Assembly: GCF_024868665.1 (NCBI RefSeq)
Contig: NC_079893.1
Coordinates: forward strand, 7,279,485-7,343,484
Reading direction: 5' to 3'
Origin: Triplophysa rosa
Lineage: Eukaryota; Chordata; Actinopteri; Cypriniformes; Nemacheilidae
DNA length: 64,000 bases
Of this stretch, positions 48,092 through 60,654 are shown piece after piece. The notes beneath the pieces are model-generated. The model worked only from the letters and a program-made list of their open reading frames with translations. It was not told where the DNA came from and did no database searches. A program made the translations under genes and the position numbers. Position 1 is the stretch's first letter. Each line of letters opens with the position of its first letter.

Positions 48092-49475
48092 GGTAACACT
48101 TTACATTAAGGTTCCCTTCATAAAGCATTTATAAATGTGTTCATTAATGATTAATAAGTCATTTACAAATGCATTATAAAGCAGTTATAACTGCATAAAT
48201 ACAAAGGGTGATTCTAACGAAATAGCTGCCAAATAGTGAGCCATTGTTAACTCACATGTTATAAATGCTTAATAAATGTATTTATTAATTATTTATTTGA
48301 CTCGAAAGCATATTCATTATTATCTTGATGTTGTTTGCAAAATAGGCTGTCAGACGGGAGACTGTAGGGTGTTATGTTGGTTTTTCTTATTATTGTATAT
48401 GACATATCTTAAGTCACTTTTCAAACCACGTTTCATATCTGATCCGATTCCGAATGTCTTACGGTGCCCTCCAGAATGCCTTCAGATCATGATGCTTTTT
48501 CAAAGCAGTTTTTTCTTGCTTACCAAGATAAATTCATCAAACTTTTGATCACTTTTTAACACTAAATGCAGACAGGTTGTTGTAAAGTTGTTTGTTTACG
48601 ATGCTTTATTAATGATTTAATTACATCCAATAGTTAATCAAAACCAGAAAACATTTATTTATTATTTATTGTAAAAACAGAATGCTTGCTCACAGGGCTA
48701 AATCTCTGATGTGAATCATATATTTAGAAGTATTGACAGCCCATGAAAGTGCACTTTAAAGAAAAGGGGATGCCTGTGAAGTATTCATTCACAACTTTAA
48801 AACACCAAACTTGACAAAAAATGTTAAGAGTTATAAATGTTAGCAAACCATGAAAAAGTGTGCTTTAAAATAGTGGATTCATGTGAAAATACTTCTAAAT
48901 GTATGATTCATATCAGAGATGTAGGCTTGTGAGCAAGCATTCTGTTTCTACAATAAATATCTTTTCTGGTTTTGATTAACTATTGGAAGTAATTGAATCA
49001 TCAATAAAACATCATAAACAAACAAGCTTACGACTATCTTTGTGCATTTAGTGTTAAAAAGTGATCAAAAGTTTGATTAATTTAACTTGGTAAGCAAGAA
49101 AAAACTGCTTTGGAAAAGTATCATGATCTGAAGGCATTCTGGAGGGCACCGTAAGACATTCGGAATCGGATCAAGTAAGCAACATGGTTTGAAAAGTGAT
49201 ATAAGATATGAAATATACAATAATAAGAAAAACCAACATAACACCCTCTCCACTCTGACAGCTTACTTTGCAAATAAATAATGAATAAATACATTTATTA
49301 AGCATTTATAACAATAATTAAAAAATGGCTCACTATTTGGCAGGTATTTCGTTAGAATCCCTTTTTATTTACACAGTTATAACTGCTTTATAATGCATTT
49401 GTAGATGACTTATTAATCATTAATGAACACATTTACAAATGCTTTATGAAGGGAACCATAATGTAAAGTGTTACC
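48092..49475. mobile_element. Long-armed fold-back hAT-like element, 1384 bp
   Basis: It begins GGTAACACTTTACATTAAGG, and its right end is the inverse (CCATAATGTAAAGTGTTACC). The two arms, each roughly 650-690 bp, match almost end to end as inverse complements, for example CGGTGCCCTCCAGAATGCCT at 48463 against AGGCATTCTGGAGGGCACCG at 49132. An exact 8-bp duplication, AAAAAAGC, flanks it (48084-48091 and 49476-49483). It holds no open frame of note, so it is non-autonomous. The arms have diverged by scattered substitutions and small indels, so the insertion or the palindrome is not recent. Confidence 0.92.
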
Positions 49476-49483
49476 AAAAAAGC

Positions 49484-51839
49484 ATTACAAAAAAACGTTA
49501 GTGAAAACATTGCCTACCCTCGCTTTACTTCTCAAAACTCAATATCATAGAATTACTCACTCGCATGTTAGCAAGTCTCTAAACTAACACACTATTCACA
49601 GTTCATGCATAAAAACACAGTGCACGCAAATATTTGGCAATAGGGCAGCACATTTCTGTCTAGGTAGGCAGCATGCTAACTTTGTAAATCTCAACACTCA
49701 TTGCCAAAAAATCCAGATGGTTAGATTTACTCTCTTCATACCCCACAGCTGTCAAGCACAACCTGAAAAAACTTTGCTTGGTTTTACAGTCTGTAATTCA
49801 GTGTTAAAGTTGACATGAAACATAATGTACCAAATCACCGCTCACATTCATTGGATTATAGGCACATTCTGAGAGGGTCCCTGATGGGTTCACACTGTTG
49901 TTAAAATGAAAAATATATTCAAAAGGCCTGTACAATTGGGCAATGGTGATGTGATGTTAAATGTTGACATTTAGAGCCAGGAGTACTGGTTTTCTTACAA
50001 CTTGCTTTCATCCAATGTAATCACACACCAGAAAAAAAATCAATTTCTCTTAGTTTTGTGTCAAGGTTACCGTTTTGCACTTAATTTCTTGGGGCTTGTG
50101 TGTCATATAAGTAAGTATCAGTGAATTTAAATCATTATTTCCCATAATGCATTGCACAGGCGCCTCCGAGTCACGTATTGAGTTTTATCGGAGATGTTAA
50201 CTGGCCGATTAGAGGATGGGGGCAGACATAGCACGTCCCCCCGGCAGACAGAGGTTAAGTGGCTTGCTTAAGGCCGCAATGGCAGTGTCCAGAGAAAGTG
50301 CCAAGAGTGTGAATTAAATCTTTGCAATCATGAAACTCTCACAGATAACCTCCCCTGAGCAATGAAGAGAAGAGAGATGAAGGCTGTGACATAACCCATT
50401 GGCTTCTAATTTATGGATAAAACACAGTACAGCACTTGTCAAGAGGGGTTAGATTGACTCCTTGGGTTCAAAGGTAACATATAATGAAAGATTATTATTA
50501 GCTATTCAGTGTTTTGGCAAACGTGACTCACAGAAATCCTTACTTATCTAGAAGTCATATACTGTACATATTGAAACCATCCTCAGATTATAATGTGGAG
50601 TAGTAACACTGGGCTAAATGTTGAATTAATATATAAAGTGACAATTACATCGGCTACAAAACTCAGTGATACAGAGAACAAAGGATATGCGAAGTCTATT
50701 CCATTTCCTTTAAAAAGCTACATTTACTTTACTACCCAACTATAAGCAATTATCGTACACGCTTAGTTGCATTGTATCATTTTGCATTTCGGATTGTTGT
50801 TTTCCCAGCAGATAACCACCATATTCATACTGCGCTTTTGCGAATCTATTTTATTTTATCATGCAAGCTTACAACAAATTTACAGATAGTGAAACCGACT
50901 GAACGTCTCCTTTACAAGATGGAGGTTAATAAAAAACTCAATATTTAAGGTTTTACAACTGGGGTTTACAAGCAAGTGTTGTCCGGTGATGTTGTGTTTA
51001 TGTGGACTAAAGACGGCTCATTACCGAACGCCTCTGTGGAAGGTGAGCTTCTATCAAAAGCTCTCATAATAGCTTTCATCCTCTTGAAGCCTGGCAACAA
51101 GCAAAAAGCATCTCTCATTCAAACACACTTTATTATTAAAATGAGCGCAAAGGAAGCAAGATTGCTAAAGTGCCGTCGAGCCAATGGTTGAGACTACATG
51201 CATACATTTGCGCGTGTCTGTTGGCTCATTACCCGGTCTATAATTTGAGATGTTTTTATGATGAAAAAGCCACTTGGTGACAATCAAAGTGCATGTGAAA
51301 GCTTGAGAGCATCTAATGCCTCTTCCACTGATTGAGCTACAACAAGGAAACATGGCGATCTATAGGATAGCAAAGCTAGAGTGGAAAGATAAAGAGAGAG
51401 AGAGGGGGGGATATGAATTGAGTTTAACACTGACAAACCCATAAACAGTGAGTGTTGTGTCTGAAGGTCACATATCATTCTTTATACAAAAGCATATGCT
51501 TCAAGGTGCCATGTATTGTGTATGGCCAAAAATGAATAAATGTATATTTGTACGGTATATACAAAATATTTACAGTATGTTGTCAGATGCCAGCCAAATG
51601 CATAAATATAAATGTTTTGTGTTGTGAATAGCACTTGCTGGGTCAAAAAATGACAAACATGACAAACACACGATGTATCACATCCAACAACACTCTCAGG
51701 TCAGGCAAAAAGAGAAACATCTGGTGAATTGACAAACATCATCACAGGTCATTTACTGGGACTCCACCTTAGAAATTAATACAATGAATGTTTATCTTTA
51801 GTAGTGACACCAACAATTAGATGTTGCTTAGTTGGCTCA
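49484..51839. other. Single-copy tract
   Basis: No gene supported. 50150-50300 is CpG-richer. Short open frames are unconvincing. Confidence 0.4.
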
Positions 51840-52200
51840 TTATCCCCGCAATTTAGGTTAATCTAATGATGATGTATTATGAAACGCGACAGTGAAACGC
51901 CCGCTGAGAGCAACAAATCTTTACGCCCTCAAATGTATGTATCTGAGGGAACCGTCGACGCCGGTGCAGCTGGATCATTTATGAAGAACCTCATGAACTC
52001 TGTAACATCTAAAAATAAACACGCTCAGTAATTTAAGGGAATCAGACTGAATGTGCTTTGGTAAAATTCAGGCATTTGAACCTTATTAATTATAACTTGA
52101 ATATTTACAAGGCATTAAGAAAACAAACAGGACTTCATTAAAAGGATCGAAATAATCAGCTAAAGTAAGCCATCGCTCGGTGAGGGATTGAGAGTTTGGC
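51840..52200. other. Candidate conserved noncoding element
   Basis: Repeat-free, with intact-looking motif clusters such as GGTGCAGCTGGATCATTTAT and ACCTTATTAATTATAACTTG (homeodomain-type AT cores). Regulatory function is inferred from texture alone. Confidence 0.25.
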
Positions 52201-52529
52201 TATTTGAAGGGGGTGAATTTAAAGTTAAATTCGATCTGCTTTAACCATCCATTATATGTTGATTTTATAATACCTATTTGCGTATTTTTAATTAAAAGGA
52301 TGGAAGGTTTTTGAGTGAGACAAACCAACAAATACTGTACATCAAAACATCACAGGATTCATCATTATTCCTAATAGGCTACTTGAGATTTTTGTGGTTT
52401 AGTTTTCCAATAAAAATTATGTCACCGTCTGAACAATGATGTCATTTAGGTACTGGCTTTTGTTAGTTAAATGGATACATTTTAATTCTGTTACCATTTA
52501 TTCTGCCTCGTGTAATTAAAAATCTGTAT
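52201..52529. other. Single-copy AT-rich tract
   Basis: Nothing recognised. Confidence 0.4.
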
Positions 52530-52690
52530 ATGACTCTTTTGCCTGTGGAACACAACAGAAGATATTTGGAGAAATATCTGTTTTTGTGTCAATACAAATC
52601 AATCGGTGCCATTGATATTTTCTTTTATGTTTTGCAGAAGAAGGTAAGTCACACAGGTTTGGAATGACAAAATAAAATAAAAACATTTAT
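52530..52690. mobile_element. Decayed TTAA-type MITE
   Basis: GGAACACAACAGAAGATATT, TTTTTGTGTCAATACAAATC and TTTTGCAGAAGAAGGTAAGT are in the order of subfamily B. The right terminus is not recognisable. An AATTAAAAATCTGTATATGA stretch replaces the normal left end. Confidence 0.55.
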
Positions 52691-53642
52691 AGAAATATAT
52701 TCATTATTTATCCCAACGTTTACTTAATATGAAAAGGGAAAATGATGATGTATAAATGCTATTTCTATCTTTAGACTTTACTTGCTATTGATTAAAGTCA
52801 GAAATAATGAAAGTATGTAGCACGTGAAACGTTTGACAAAGACATGGCAACCCCCCTTGGTAAAGTCACATCTAATAAAAAAGTTTCCACACATACGCAA
52901 ACAAACAACTCACTCCAGGTCAGCAGATTAGTACTGAGGCTAAAAATGTGCAAACGATTTATCTTTGATTACAGACAATGAGGTTCCCATTAAAATCCAT
53001 TAAACTAATTACAGACTGACTCCATCAGGACAGGGGAACCAAAGTCCACTCTAAGACACACAGACACAGCTATTCAATGAAGCAAGGAACACTGGTGAAG
53101 AAAAAAACAAGGTACTCAGAGACACAGAGTGTCTTTGTAGGACACGGGTTTCGGTTCACAGTGCATTCATTCAACCGTGGCTTTGGAAATGATTATATTA
53201 ACCATTTCTGAAGCACCAGACTGTGTTCTGAATGGCTTGGCATAATAGTTTAAGTAGTTACATGTGTCTGCGTTCGCTGCAATAATCTTTCAAAATTGAG
53301 GTGACACAGGACACAAATATGTAAGTCATGTGCAACATGGACACATACTTGTGTAACAGAAAAATGCTTTTCATCTTCTTGTTTGATTCATGTTTCTGTA
53401 AGGTAGTTGTACTATTTGTAGAGTATGTCTCATTTTTAGTTTCAGTACGTAAAAATGATGCACTGTAAAGTTCTACTGCAGTGTCACATTAAAAGGTTTT
53501 GCATGATGTCACATTTGAATACAAGGGGTTGCTCTTACTGGTTTGGGTTTTCGTCAATTACCCCACTTTTTAATAAATACAAAGAAAGTCTATGCATTGC
53601 AGAAATGCAAATATCTTGCTTGCCTATGCAAAACTCACCAGT
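52691..53642. other. Single-copy tract
   Basis: No gene recognised. Confidence 0.4.
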
Positions 53643-54056
53643 ATGTTGCTAGGGTGTTATAGGTGGCTGCACTTTGTTCTTCTGACTATTTTTAGTGAGT
53701 TGCAATGTGGTTGCTAGGGTGTTCTGGGTAAAAGCTATAATATTTGTATGTGGTTGCTGTGGTGATTTGAACGAAAGCTAGAATATTTCCATGTGGTTGC
53801 CAGGGTTTTCTGGGTGGATGCTAAAACATGGCTTGGTGGTTGCTATGGCTTGGTGGGTTACATTTAGAACATTGCTATGTGGTTGCTAGAGTTTCTGGAT
53901 GAAAGTTAGAACACGGCTGTGTGGTTGCTAGGGTTTCTGTGTGAGATCTAGAATATGGCTATGCGGTTGCTAGGGCTTATGGGTGAAAGTTAGAATATGG
54001 CTTTGTGGTTGCTAGGGTTTCTAGGTGAAAGCTAGAACGTTACTTGGTGGTTAAAA
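53643..54056 (+). repeat. Minisatellite, 42-bp unit, about ten copies
   Basis: The unit contains GTGGTTGCTAGGGTTTCTGG followed by GTGAAAGCTAGAATATGGCT with variation. Successive starts in the second half (about 53876, 53918, 53960, 54002) are 42 bp apart. The first units are more diverged. Related single units occur near 9691 and 12128, so the unit itself is a dispersed repeat. Confidence 0.85.
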
Positions 54057-55339
54057 TGGCCCACTAAGTCTCTATGATATTCTAGGCTCTGTAACAAATA
54101 CTGCAAATATTTTGACAAACAATTTTAACAAACTGCTTTGCAGCTTCTTTATTTTAAATTACATTGCCCTTCTGGAATGCAGAAAAATCTCTCTTAAAGC
54201 TAAAGGTCAAACACACTTTACATCGTGACCACATTTTGTGGAAATTCTATTGTGCCTTAATAAATGGGCACATGAAAGCGAAGGCCCGACCACAGCGCAC
54301 GTGCCTCCTCGTAATGAATCATGACAAAAATTCCCACATGACCTGTGATCCTTATCCGATCGTAGCACGTTAACCTCGGAATGCTACTGGGCTCTGGAAT
54401 GTCATATAGAAATACTGTCCTTGTGATGATCATGCATTAGCACTGTGATCCGTGATGTTTTCTGAAATGGACTGATGGATGACATGTGACGGTGCGAGCT
54501 GATCTGAGACCGGTATCAATGACTCTGTGTTTATAATTAAGACAGAGAATAATGAAAGAAAGATGGTTTTAAATTGTGCAACATTTCTGATCTAAACAGA
54601 CATGTCATGCTTTGTTAGTGGTGGGTTTCAAATGCTCATGTGGAATTGAAAACCACAGCGAGGCCACTACTTTAAAAGGCCCTCGATGATGTAAAGCATA
54701 TGTCCACGAGTATAACAAGCAGAATTACCACCAGTGCGTGTGTGAATGGCGGTGTGCGAAAGAGAGAGAGAGAAAAAAAGAGGGAGAGAGATTGATTTTT
54801 GTAAGCACAATGTCAGAGGAGGTAATATAACTCTTTACCCTCAATGAAAGGGCTTCTTGTCTTTTATTCCTCATCAGCAACGCAATTTGTCCAGTCATTT
54901 CATCACCTCTTCACTTTAACGTGGTTTTATGAATGGGCTTTTAAAATCACTGGTCATTCAGTAAAGACCGTACATACACACATGCTTCTATGAGAAACCC
55001 CCTGCTCCTTTTTAAGGCAAGCTGTCTAGACCATATAAACACACGCGCACACACGCACCAATCAGTTCGTGAAGCTAAACATTCACAGCCGCTAATGGAC
55101 AGCTCTATCCTCAATGTACTCAGTTTACAACCCAGAATACAAAAAGCCTTTGTTTTAGAGGTCTGAGAGCGGGATAATGGAACAAACCACACATATAGTA
55201 ACCGACCGTCTTAAACATACTTCATAGAAATCCTTCTTACATTACCTTTCCAGGTAACCCACTATGTTATGTTGCTATATTGATTGCAACTTTAAAACTA
55301 AGGTATTTTATATTGTATATATTGTTAGCAACCGCCGTT
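54057..55339. other. Single-copy tract
   Basis: No gene supported. GA-rich patch at about 54762-54792. Confidence 0.4.
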
Positions 55340-55610
55340 TTTAAGACACAATAAGGCTTTAAAAAAATCACAAGCAGGTTATAATTGGTGTTTTATGTCA
55401 AAGAATAAAATGTGAAAATATTTAGAGGTTTTGTTTACCACAGACCTTGTTTCAGGCAATTTACCAAAAACCCATTCATAAAAACCCAGACTTTGGAGCG
55501 ATGGAACCAGAAGTCCTAAAATGCTAACTCGTTTCCGGGTTTTGCGTACAAAAATACGTCATCTCTGAGCCTCCCTATTGGTTGAAAGATTTAGTGACTC
55601 GGTTAAAAGT
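55340..55610. repeat. Dispersed fish repeat, approximate limits
   Basis: CCACAGACCTTGTTTCAGGC, CCAAAAACCCATTCATAAAA, GCTAACTCGTTTCCGGGTTT and CAAAAATACGTCATCTCTGA occur in an order I recognise from fish interspersed repeats. Class and ends not determined. Confidence 0.4.
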
Positions 55611-56721
55611 TTTTCCACCTACTGGCCAGTTTCACATTTAAAAGTGAGCATATCAATTCATTTTTTCCAGCACTGAGATCCTATTTTTAACGCAATGTAC
55701 TGTATATTGTGAGGACGTTTCCATTTGGTTGATTTTGTTGCTGTATAGATGAAATATGTCACATGTAGAATAAGTTCTCACATGACTTTTACTATAGTAA
55801 ATATTGACGTTTACTATTATGGGTTGCTTTATGCAATCATAACTGCACGACTGGTCTTGAGTTTTTCGCATTTATTCTCATTAAAGTAGCCAGAGGAAAT
55901 TTCAATTAGATTGAAATTTTAGTTCCGTTTTTGAATTATGAATTACCACAGTATGGTGATACTTGGTATTGTAATAAAAATATTTATGGTATTGTGGCAA
56001 CCCTTCTTCATAGCAGCTTTTATTGATAAAGGACTGGCCAAGAGGCCATCTGACTGACATGTAAAGCAGCCAATCACAGTTTGCTTTGTTCATCATCATA
56101 TTTAAGGGTGTGAAAATGTGATAAAATTGATGTCCCTAGTACGATGAAATTCCTCATTCTTTTTCATTTTTAATATAAAGAGAAAACTATCATTTGGCTT
56201 TGTGGTGCTTTGAACATTGGCCTGGCATAACTTTGGCTTTGACATTGACACGGAAAAACTGAAGACATTGAAATCTAACTGTCATGGATCAAAGTGTGCA
56301 AAGATAAAGTCTGCTACAGTTTTAAATCAATGCCACTCATTTTTCAAGCCAAAATATATTCCTGGCAAGAATAGGCTTTTCCCCTACAGTGAATGCAGTC
56401 ATAGAGGAGGCAGAAGATAAGCAGAATATATGTGTGCCATTAAACGCACAGACAAGTGTGAGCTATACTGTGAATGCACAATTTGTCCTGCTGTCGCTGA
56501 TTAGAGTCATTTGCTGCTGTGTGATTAACTTAGTCACTATGCCGTGGTAACTGTAGACCGGATAGACTCATATATAAGCAACTAGAATGCGAGCCAGCAG
56601 TATCACACAAGAATGAATTAAACGCGTCATGACTTTCACTAATGGAGCTATAGGCTTCTCCATATTTTATTGCCTAGTCTGATTCATTTCGCACGTCGAT
56701 GATATTTGTAAAATAATCACG
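55611..56721. other. Single-copy tract
   Basis: No gene supported. Confidence 0.4.
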
Positions 56722-57060
56722 ATGATGATGTCTCTCTTTAAGCCGAAGCAAACATATATAATCATCTTGGCGTCTGCAGATAATCTGCGCCAGACGGATG
56801 ACGTTACCTGCGGCCTGAAAAATCCAGGCACCTTTGCAGAATCAGGTCCTGGCGGTTATGCATCAACGCTAAGAGTCCTGACAGTAATCATTTGTGTGCT
56901 AAGTGCCAAGCTAAATGCTTTAAATGTAAATATGGTTCCTCTGGCACGGCGTCTCATTTCCGTCCCATCCTTCATTTCGCTGTGTGCTTCCACAGTTTTA
57001 TGCAAATCTCTCGCTCTCTATCACAGCGTCTCCTCTCATTTTCATTGAAATGGATGATTA
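56722..57060. other. Candidate conserved noncoding element
   Basis: Repeat-free, less AT-rich than its flanks, with open frames on both strands that look like chance. GGTTATGCATCAACGCTAAG and ATGCTTTAAATGTAAATATG illustrate the composition. The 108-codon plus frame ends in low-complexity hydrophobic sequence, and I do not call it coding. Confidence 0.3.
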
Positions 57061-57818
57061 GTATGTATGGAGGAAAGTGTGTTTGATGTTGTTCGAACAT
57101 GATGTCCCCGATGTGTACGCGCATATGTGGATGAACGTGTGTTTTTGTCAACTTGGAATATTCTGTCCCCCGTGTGCATTCTGGACGCCATTTTTGTCCC
57201 GTCTCTGTGATTCTGGCAAATCCGGGCTCCGGGGACATCAAGCATTCAGTTTGTGTCCTATTTCGCAAATCCTGCTTAAAAAACATGTTGATTCTGGAGC
57301 GTAGCAGGCACTTCTACTTCTCTCTCTCTTTTTCTACCTCTCTATTATCCAACAGTATATCTTTATTTCTCTCTTCTGTATGATTCTACAGTATTTATAT
57401 GGCTTTCACACTCTCTACATTACTTTTAATTCTCAATCTCATGTGGCTCTGTGGCTCTCTGGGAGGAGTTCAGATATGGACTTCGACTGTTAAACGGGAT
57501 CAGAGAGAGAACGTAAAAGACAGATAAAGAGAAAAGAAATTCTCCAGGTAATAAGGAGGGTAAAGAGCTGAAGGCATGGCACAAAACTAAAGTGTATATA
57601 GTGTATATATAGATGTGTGTATTACACACGGCATGCATGCATGTATTGATCTCGCCCCGAGCAGTTTCCTTAAACTAACTAGTTAACCGACTGTAAGTGT
57701 GCACACAGACCCAGGGTGTTAGTTACAGCCCGGCGCTCTGAGTGCTGACCAGACAAAACTGCCAGTCAAACTCAGGGTATGCCCAAAGCAACCACTGATT
57801 ATTTCACTCATCACAGAT

Positions 57819-57821
<3 letters not shown>
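57061..57821. other. Single-copy tract
   Basis: Nothing recognised. A GCATGCATGCATG run lies at about 57632. Confidence 0.4.

Positions 57822-57864
<43 letters not shown>
57822..57864. repeat. (GA)n microsatellite
   Basis: A GA run of about 43 bp. Confidence 0.95.
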
Positions 57865-57869
<5 letters not shown>

Positions 57870-58319
57870 CAAAGACAGGAAGTGAGGAAAAAATGTATGA
57901 CATAAAAGTGAGTGACAGTTCTTCATACAACAAAGAGAATGTGACAGTAAAAATAATACAGGTAGAGAGAAATTGTGAAGCAGGGGAGTGCTAATCAATA
58001 GAGAAGACTAAAATAGCAGACGGTAGAGAAAGAAAAGAAAGAGGTTTTGTCAGTGGGGGGCTGTTACCTGACAGAGCAGTTACAGTAGCTAGAAGCGAAG
58101 ATTACCTCTGATCACAGTCCCTTACAATTATGGCAGATACTACACACACACACACGCACACGCACACACACGCGCGCACACGCACACACACACACATGCA
58201 CACACATGCACACACATTATGCAGGTAATACAATGGGTTATAATAGACAGGTATACGTTTTTCCTTCAATTATTTCCCTAATTACCATTTTGAAGGGCAC
58301 TTAAAACGTGTGAAATGAG
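57865..58319. other. Single-copy tract with (CA)n
   Basis: Contains the (CA)n array listed at 58141-58216. No gene. Confidence 0.4.
58141..58216. repeat. (CA)n microsatellite with CG and TG interruptions
   Basis: CA repeat with CGCGCG and CATGCA interruptions. Confidence 0.95.
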
Positions 58320-58440
58320 AGACTGGTCACATGGCATTTATGCATTTGGCAAACAAGCACTTTCAATGTATCCATTTTATCAGTATGTGTGTTCTATTGG
58401 AATCAAACACATGACCTTTGTGCTGCTGTCGTAACAGTAA
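58320..58440 (-). mobile_element. tRNA-derived SINE fragment
   Basis: GCATTTGGCAAACAAGCACT (tail complement) and TTTTATCAGTATGTGTGTTC, GGAATCAAACACATGACCTT (B-box region complement) follow the SINE order seen at 5773-5914. The tRNA head is missing where the next element starts. Confidence 0.6.
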
Positions 58441-58678
58441 AGCCCATTGCACATTGAGTCCGAAATTTGCGTCCGAAATTTACGCACGTTAAAAAATAAA
58501 TACGACCTCACGTTGTGTCAATCACACACACTGCCTCGGACCGGGTTCGATTTTCTGCGTTTTTCGCATCCGTCAAGCATTTTGAGTGGCCTTTTTTAAC
58601 AATTCAGAGACACCGTACAAACAAGAGCCAAATACGAAAAACGCATACGAAAATTTCGGACTGTATGTGCAAAGACCT
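58441..58678. mobile_element. PIF/Harbinger-like MITE, 238 bp
   Basis: The left end AGCCCATTGCACATTGAGTC and the inverse complement of the right end, AGGTCTTTGCACATACAGTC, align, followed in both by CGAAATT. TAA flanks it on both sides (58438-58440 and 58679-58681), the 3-bp duplication typical of PIF/Harbinger. Non-coding. Confidence 0.75.
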
Positions 58679-58681
58679 TAA

Positions 58682-59487
58682 CACTAAAGTACAAACTGTA
58701 CTTTAAGTGCATTCCCGCGAACAGCTTTGCACTCGTTTTAGCAAACCCGAGCGACCAGTTGGCATCATTTTCTACGTTTATCCACAGCACGTACGAGAAA
58801 CGCACTTAAACACACATTATGTATTGGTCTGGCGTGTGGATGTGACACAAAAAGACAGAGAGAGATTGAGCCTAGAGGAGGTTTAGTTCTCCCTGGCGGA
58901 CGGCTCCATCTTGGCTCTGATGGTTCTGTGTTAATGGAATTAAAGTGAAACTCCAGGAATCCTCTATTCTGCCTTAGACACGAGGCTCTAGGAGCTCAGC
59001 TGTGCTAAGCCCATCCTTATGCCCTCAAATCAGCTCTCCTCCACCTTTCCAGTCAAACAAGCATCTCATGCCGGTTTCCTCAGCCTCTCTCTCCCACTTC
59101 CTCCCTGCATCTCTCACTCACGGACCCTTAGTCGCACTTAATACCCTCTTTCTTCCTGCTGTTTCTGCCTCTAGTGCGTTTTCTCCCTAACACACTTTGA
59201 TCCTCGGCTAATGCCTTATTCTTTCCTTCTTTTTTCTATTGCTCATTCTCTATTCATATCAAGGGAAGCTTTCATTGCTCAGAAGTTGCTCCATGACAGC
59301 TCAGGAGATTTTATGGAGATCTGATGTTTCATGTAAGCATCACCTTTGGCCTCGGTGTTTCTGATAAAACCTAAAAGCCAAACTGTGACCCAACAACCTT
59401 TTAATATTTCCAGTGATAAATATATACTGCAGAAATATATTAGGTCATTTGGGTCTTGATACAAATTTTACAAGAAATATTTAAGTT
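58682..59487. other. Single-copy tract
   Basis: No gene recognised. Confidence 0.4.
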
Positions 59488-59605
59488 CATTTACATTTGG
59501 CACACAATTGTATCCAAAGTGACTTACAGTGCATTTATATATTTTATGTGTATGTGTGTTTAAGGAAATCAAACCGAAGACCGTACTAACTGAGCTACAC
59601 TAGTT
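59488..59605 (-). mobile_element. tRNA-derived SINE, diverged
   Basis: TTTACATTTGGCACACAATT, TATCCAAAGTGACTTACAGT (tail complement), then GTGTATGTGTGTTTAAGGAA and finally ACTAACTGAGCTACACTAG, the complement of the tRNA-like A-box region. Confidence 0.65.
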
Positions 59606-60654
59606 CACATACGTTTATCGCAGATCTGAGAAGTTTCAGACCAGGTCTGCTTTGCTTCTGAATATTTAGAAATATTTGACAAGCAGAGCATCATTTGCTC
59701 GCCATCTGATTGTTATCTAGGAGAAACAACGGAGATATTAAAGAGAACACATTCACAGCATCCATTTCTTCTCCATCACACCTTTTTCATCTGTGTTCCT
59801 CTGTTTCCAATTACAACCCGATCCTCACCTGCCACGCACCTCCACTCCCGCCTTCGCTTCTCACCTCGCTGTCTGAACATTCTGCCAGCTGGGTGTCTTT
59901 GTGCCTGTTTAACCGCTAACTGCTTAGCTTCCCTGCAGAGATGGCAAGAGAGAGAAAGAGAGAGAGCGCGTGGCAGGGGTGGACATGTCCTCCAGAATAC
60001 TAAAACACGATTCTGTTTACCCAATGCTGTGTCTGAGCCCTGACTGGATGTGAATCTGGACCTACACGCGTCAGGTCAACAGCACTGTAAGCAAACACAG
60101 TTAACACCGTAAATATGGAAATGTTATAAATTGCGGGCTAGTTTCAGCAGAAAACATGTTTTCTTGATTTTCCTTTTCAAGCAAAACAACAAGTCCCAAT
60201 AATTTCTAGTACAAGCAAACCCGCTTTTCTGAACATGAGCTCATGAGCAATTACAAGTGTTTTCTCGCTTTTCCATTTTTTACAATCTCTCTCTCTCTCT
60301 TTTGCTCTCACAGGCTTTTCTCTTGCTGCATATTTGTACAGCTGAGAGTCTAAGAGGAACCCTGCTTCCTCTAATTGAAGCTGAATTTTATTCACCAAAC
60401 ACTCTCGTTTTATTCATTGAGCACAGGGGCGGCATGCATGTGTATGCGTTGGCCCTGTGTAATGATGTAACCGCTAGTAATAGGCTGCACTTCCTCAGTC
60501 AGATCCAGATGGCAGAGTTCGTCCCCTCGCACATCTATACGTGTTTCTAAAATCATGCACTGTTACTAAGCTATATAAAAGAAAATGCTTTGCTACCAGG
60601 TTGCTCTTTCAAATTTTAAGATACTTTATTGAGTGCTGTTTCATTGATGTATTG
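59606..60654. other. Single-copy tract with a member of the TGTTTCTCCTAG family
   Basis: No gene. 59686-59750 is listed separately. There are short GA and CT runs near 59945 and 60285. Confidence 0.35.
59686..59750 (-). promoter_or_regulatory. Dispersed noncoding element, copy 2, inverted
   Basis: The minus strand reads TTAATATCTCCGTTGTTTCT then CCTAGATAACAATCAGATGG and CGAGCAAATG, which aligns with 63019-63068 (TTAATGTCTCAATTGTTTCT, CCTAGACAGCAATGAGATTA). No transposon ends are visible. Confidence 0.4.

Noticed and set aside
53643..54056. Regularly spaced repeats resembling an array with spacers
   Set aside because: The whole 42-bp unit is repeated with drift and there are no unique spacers. 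It is a minisatellite, not CRISPR.
57779..57994. Arg/Glu-rich open frame
   Set aside because: Translation of the (GA)n microsatellite.
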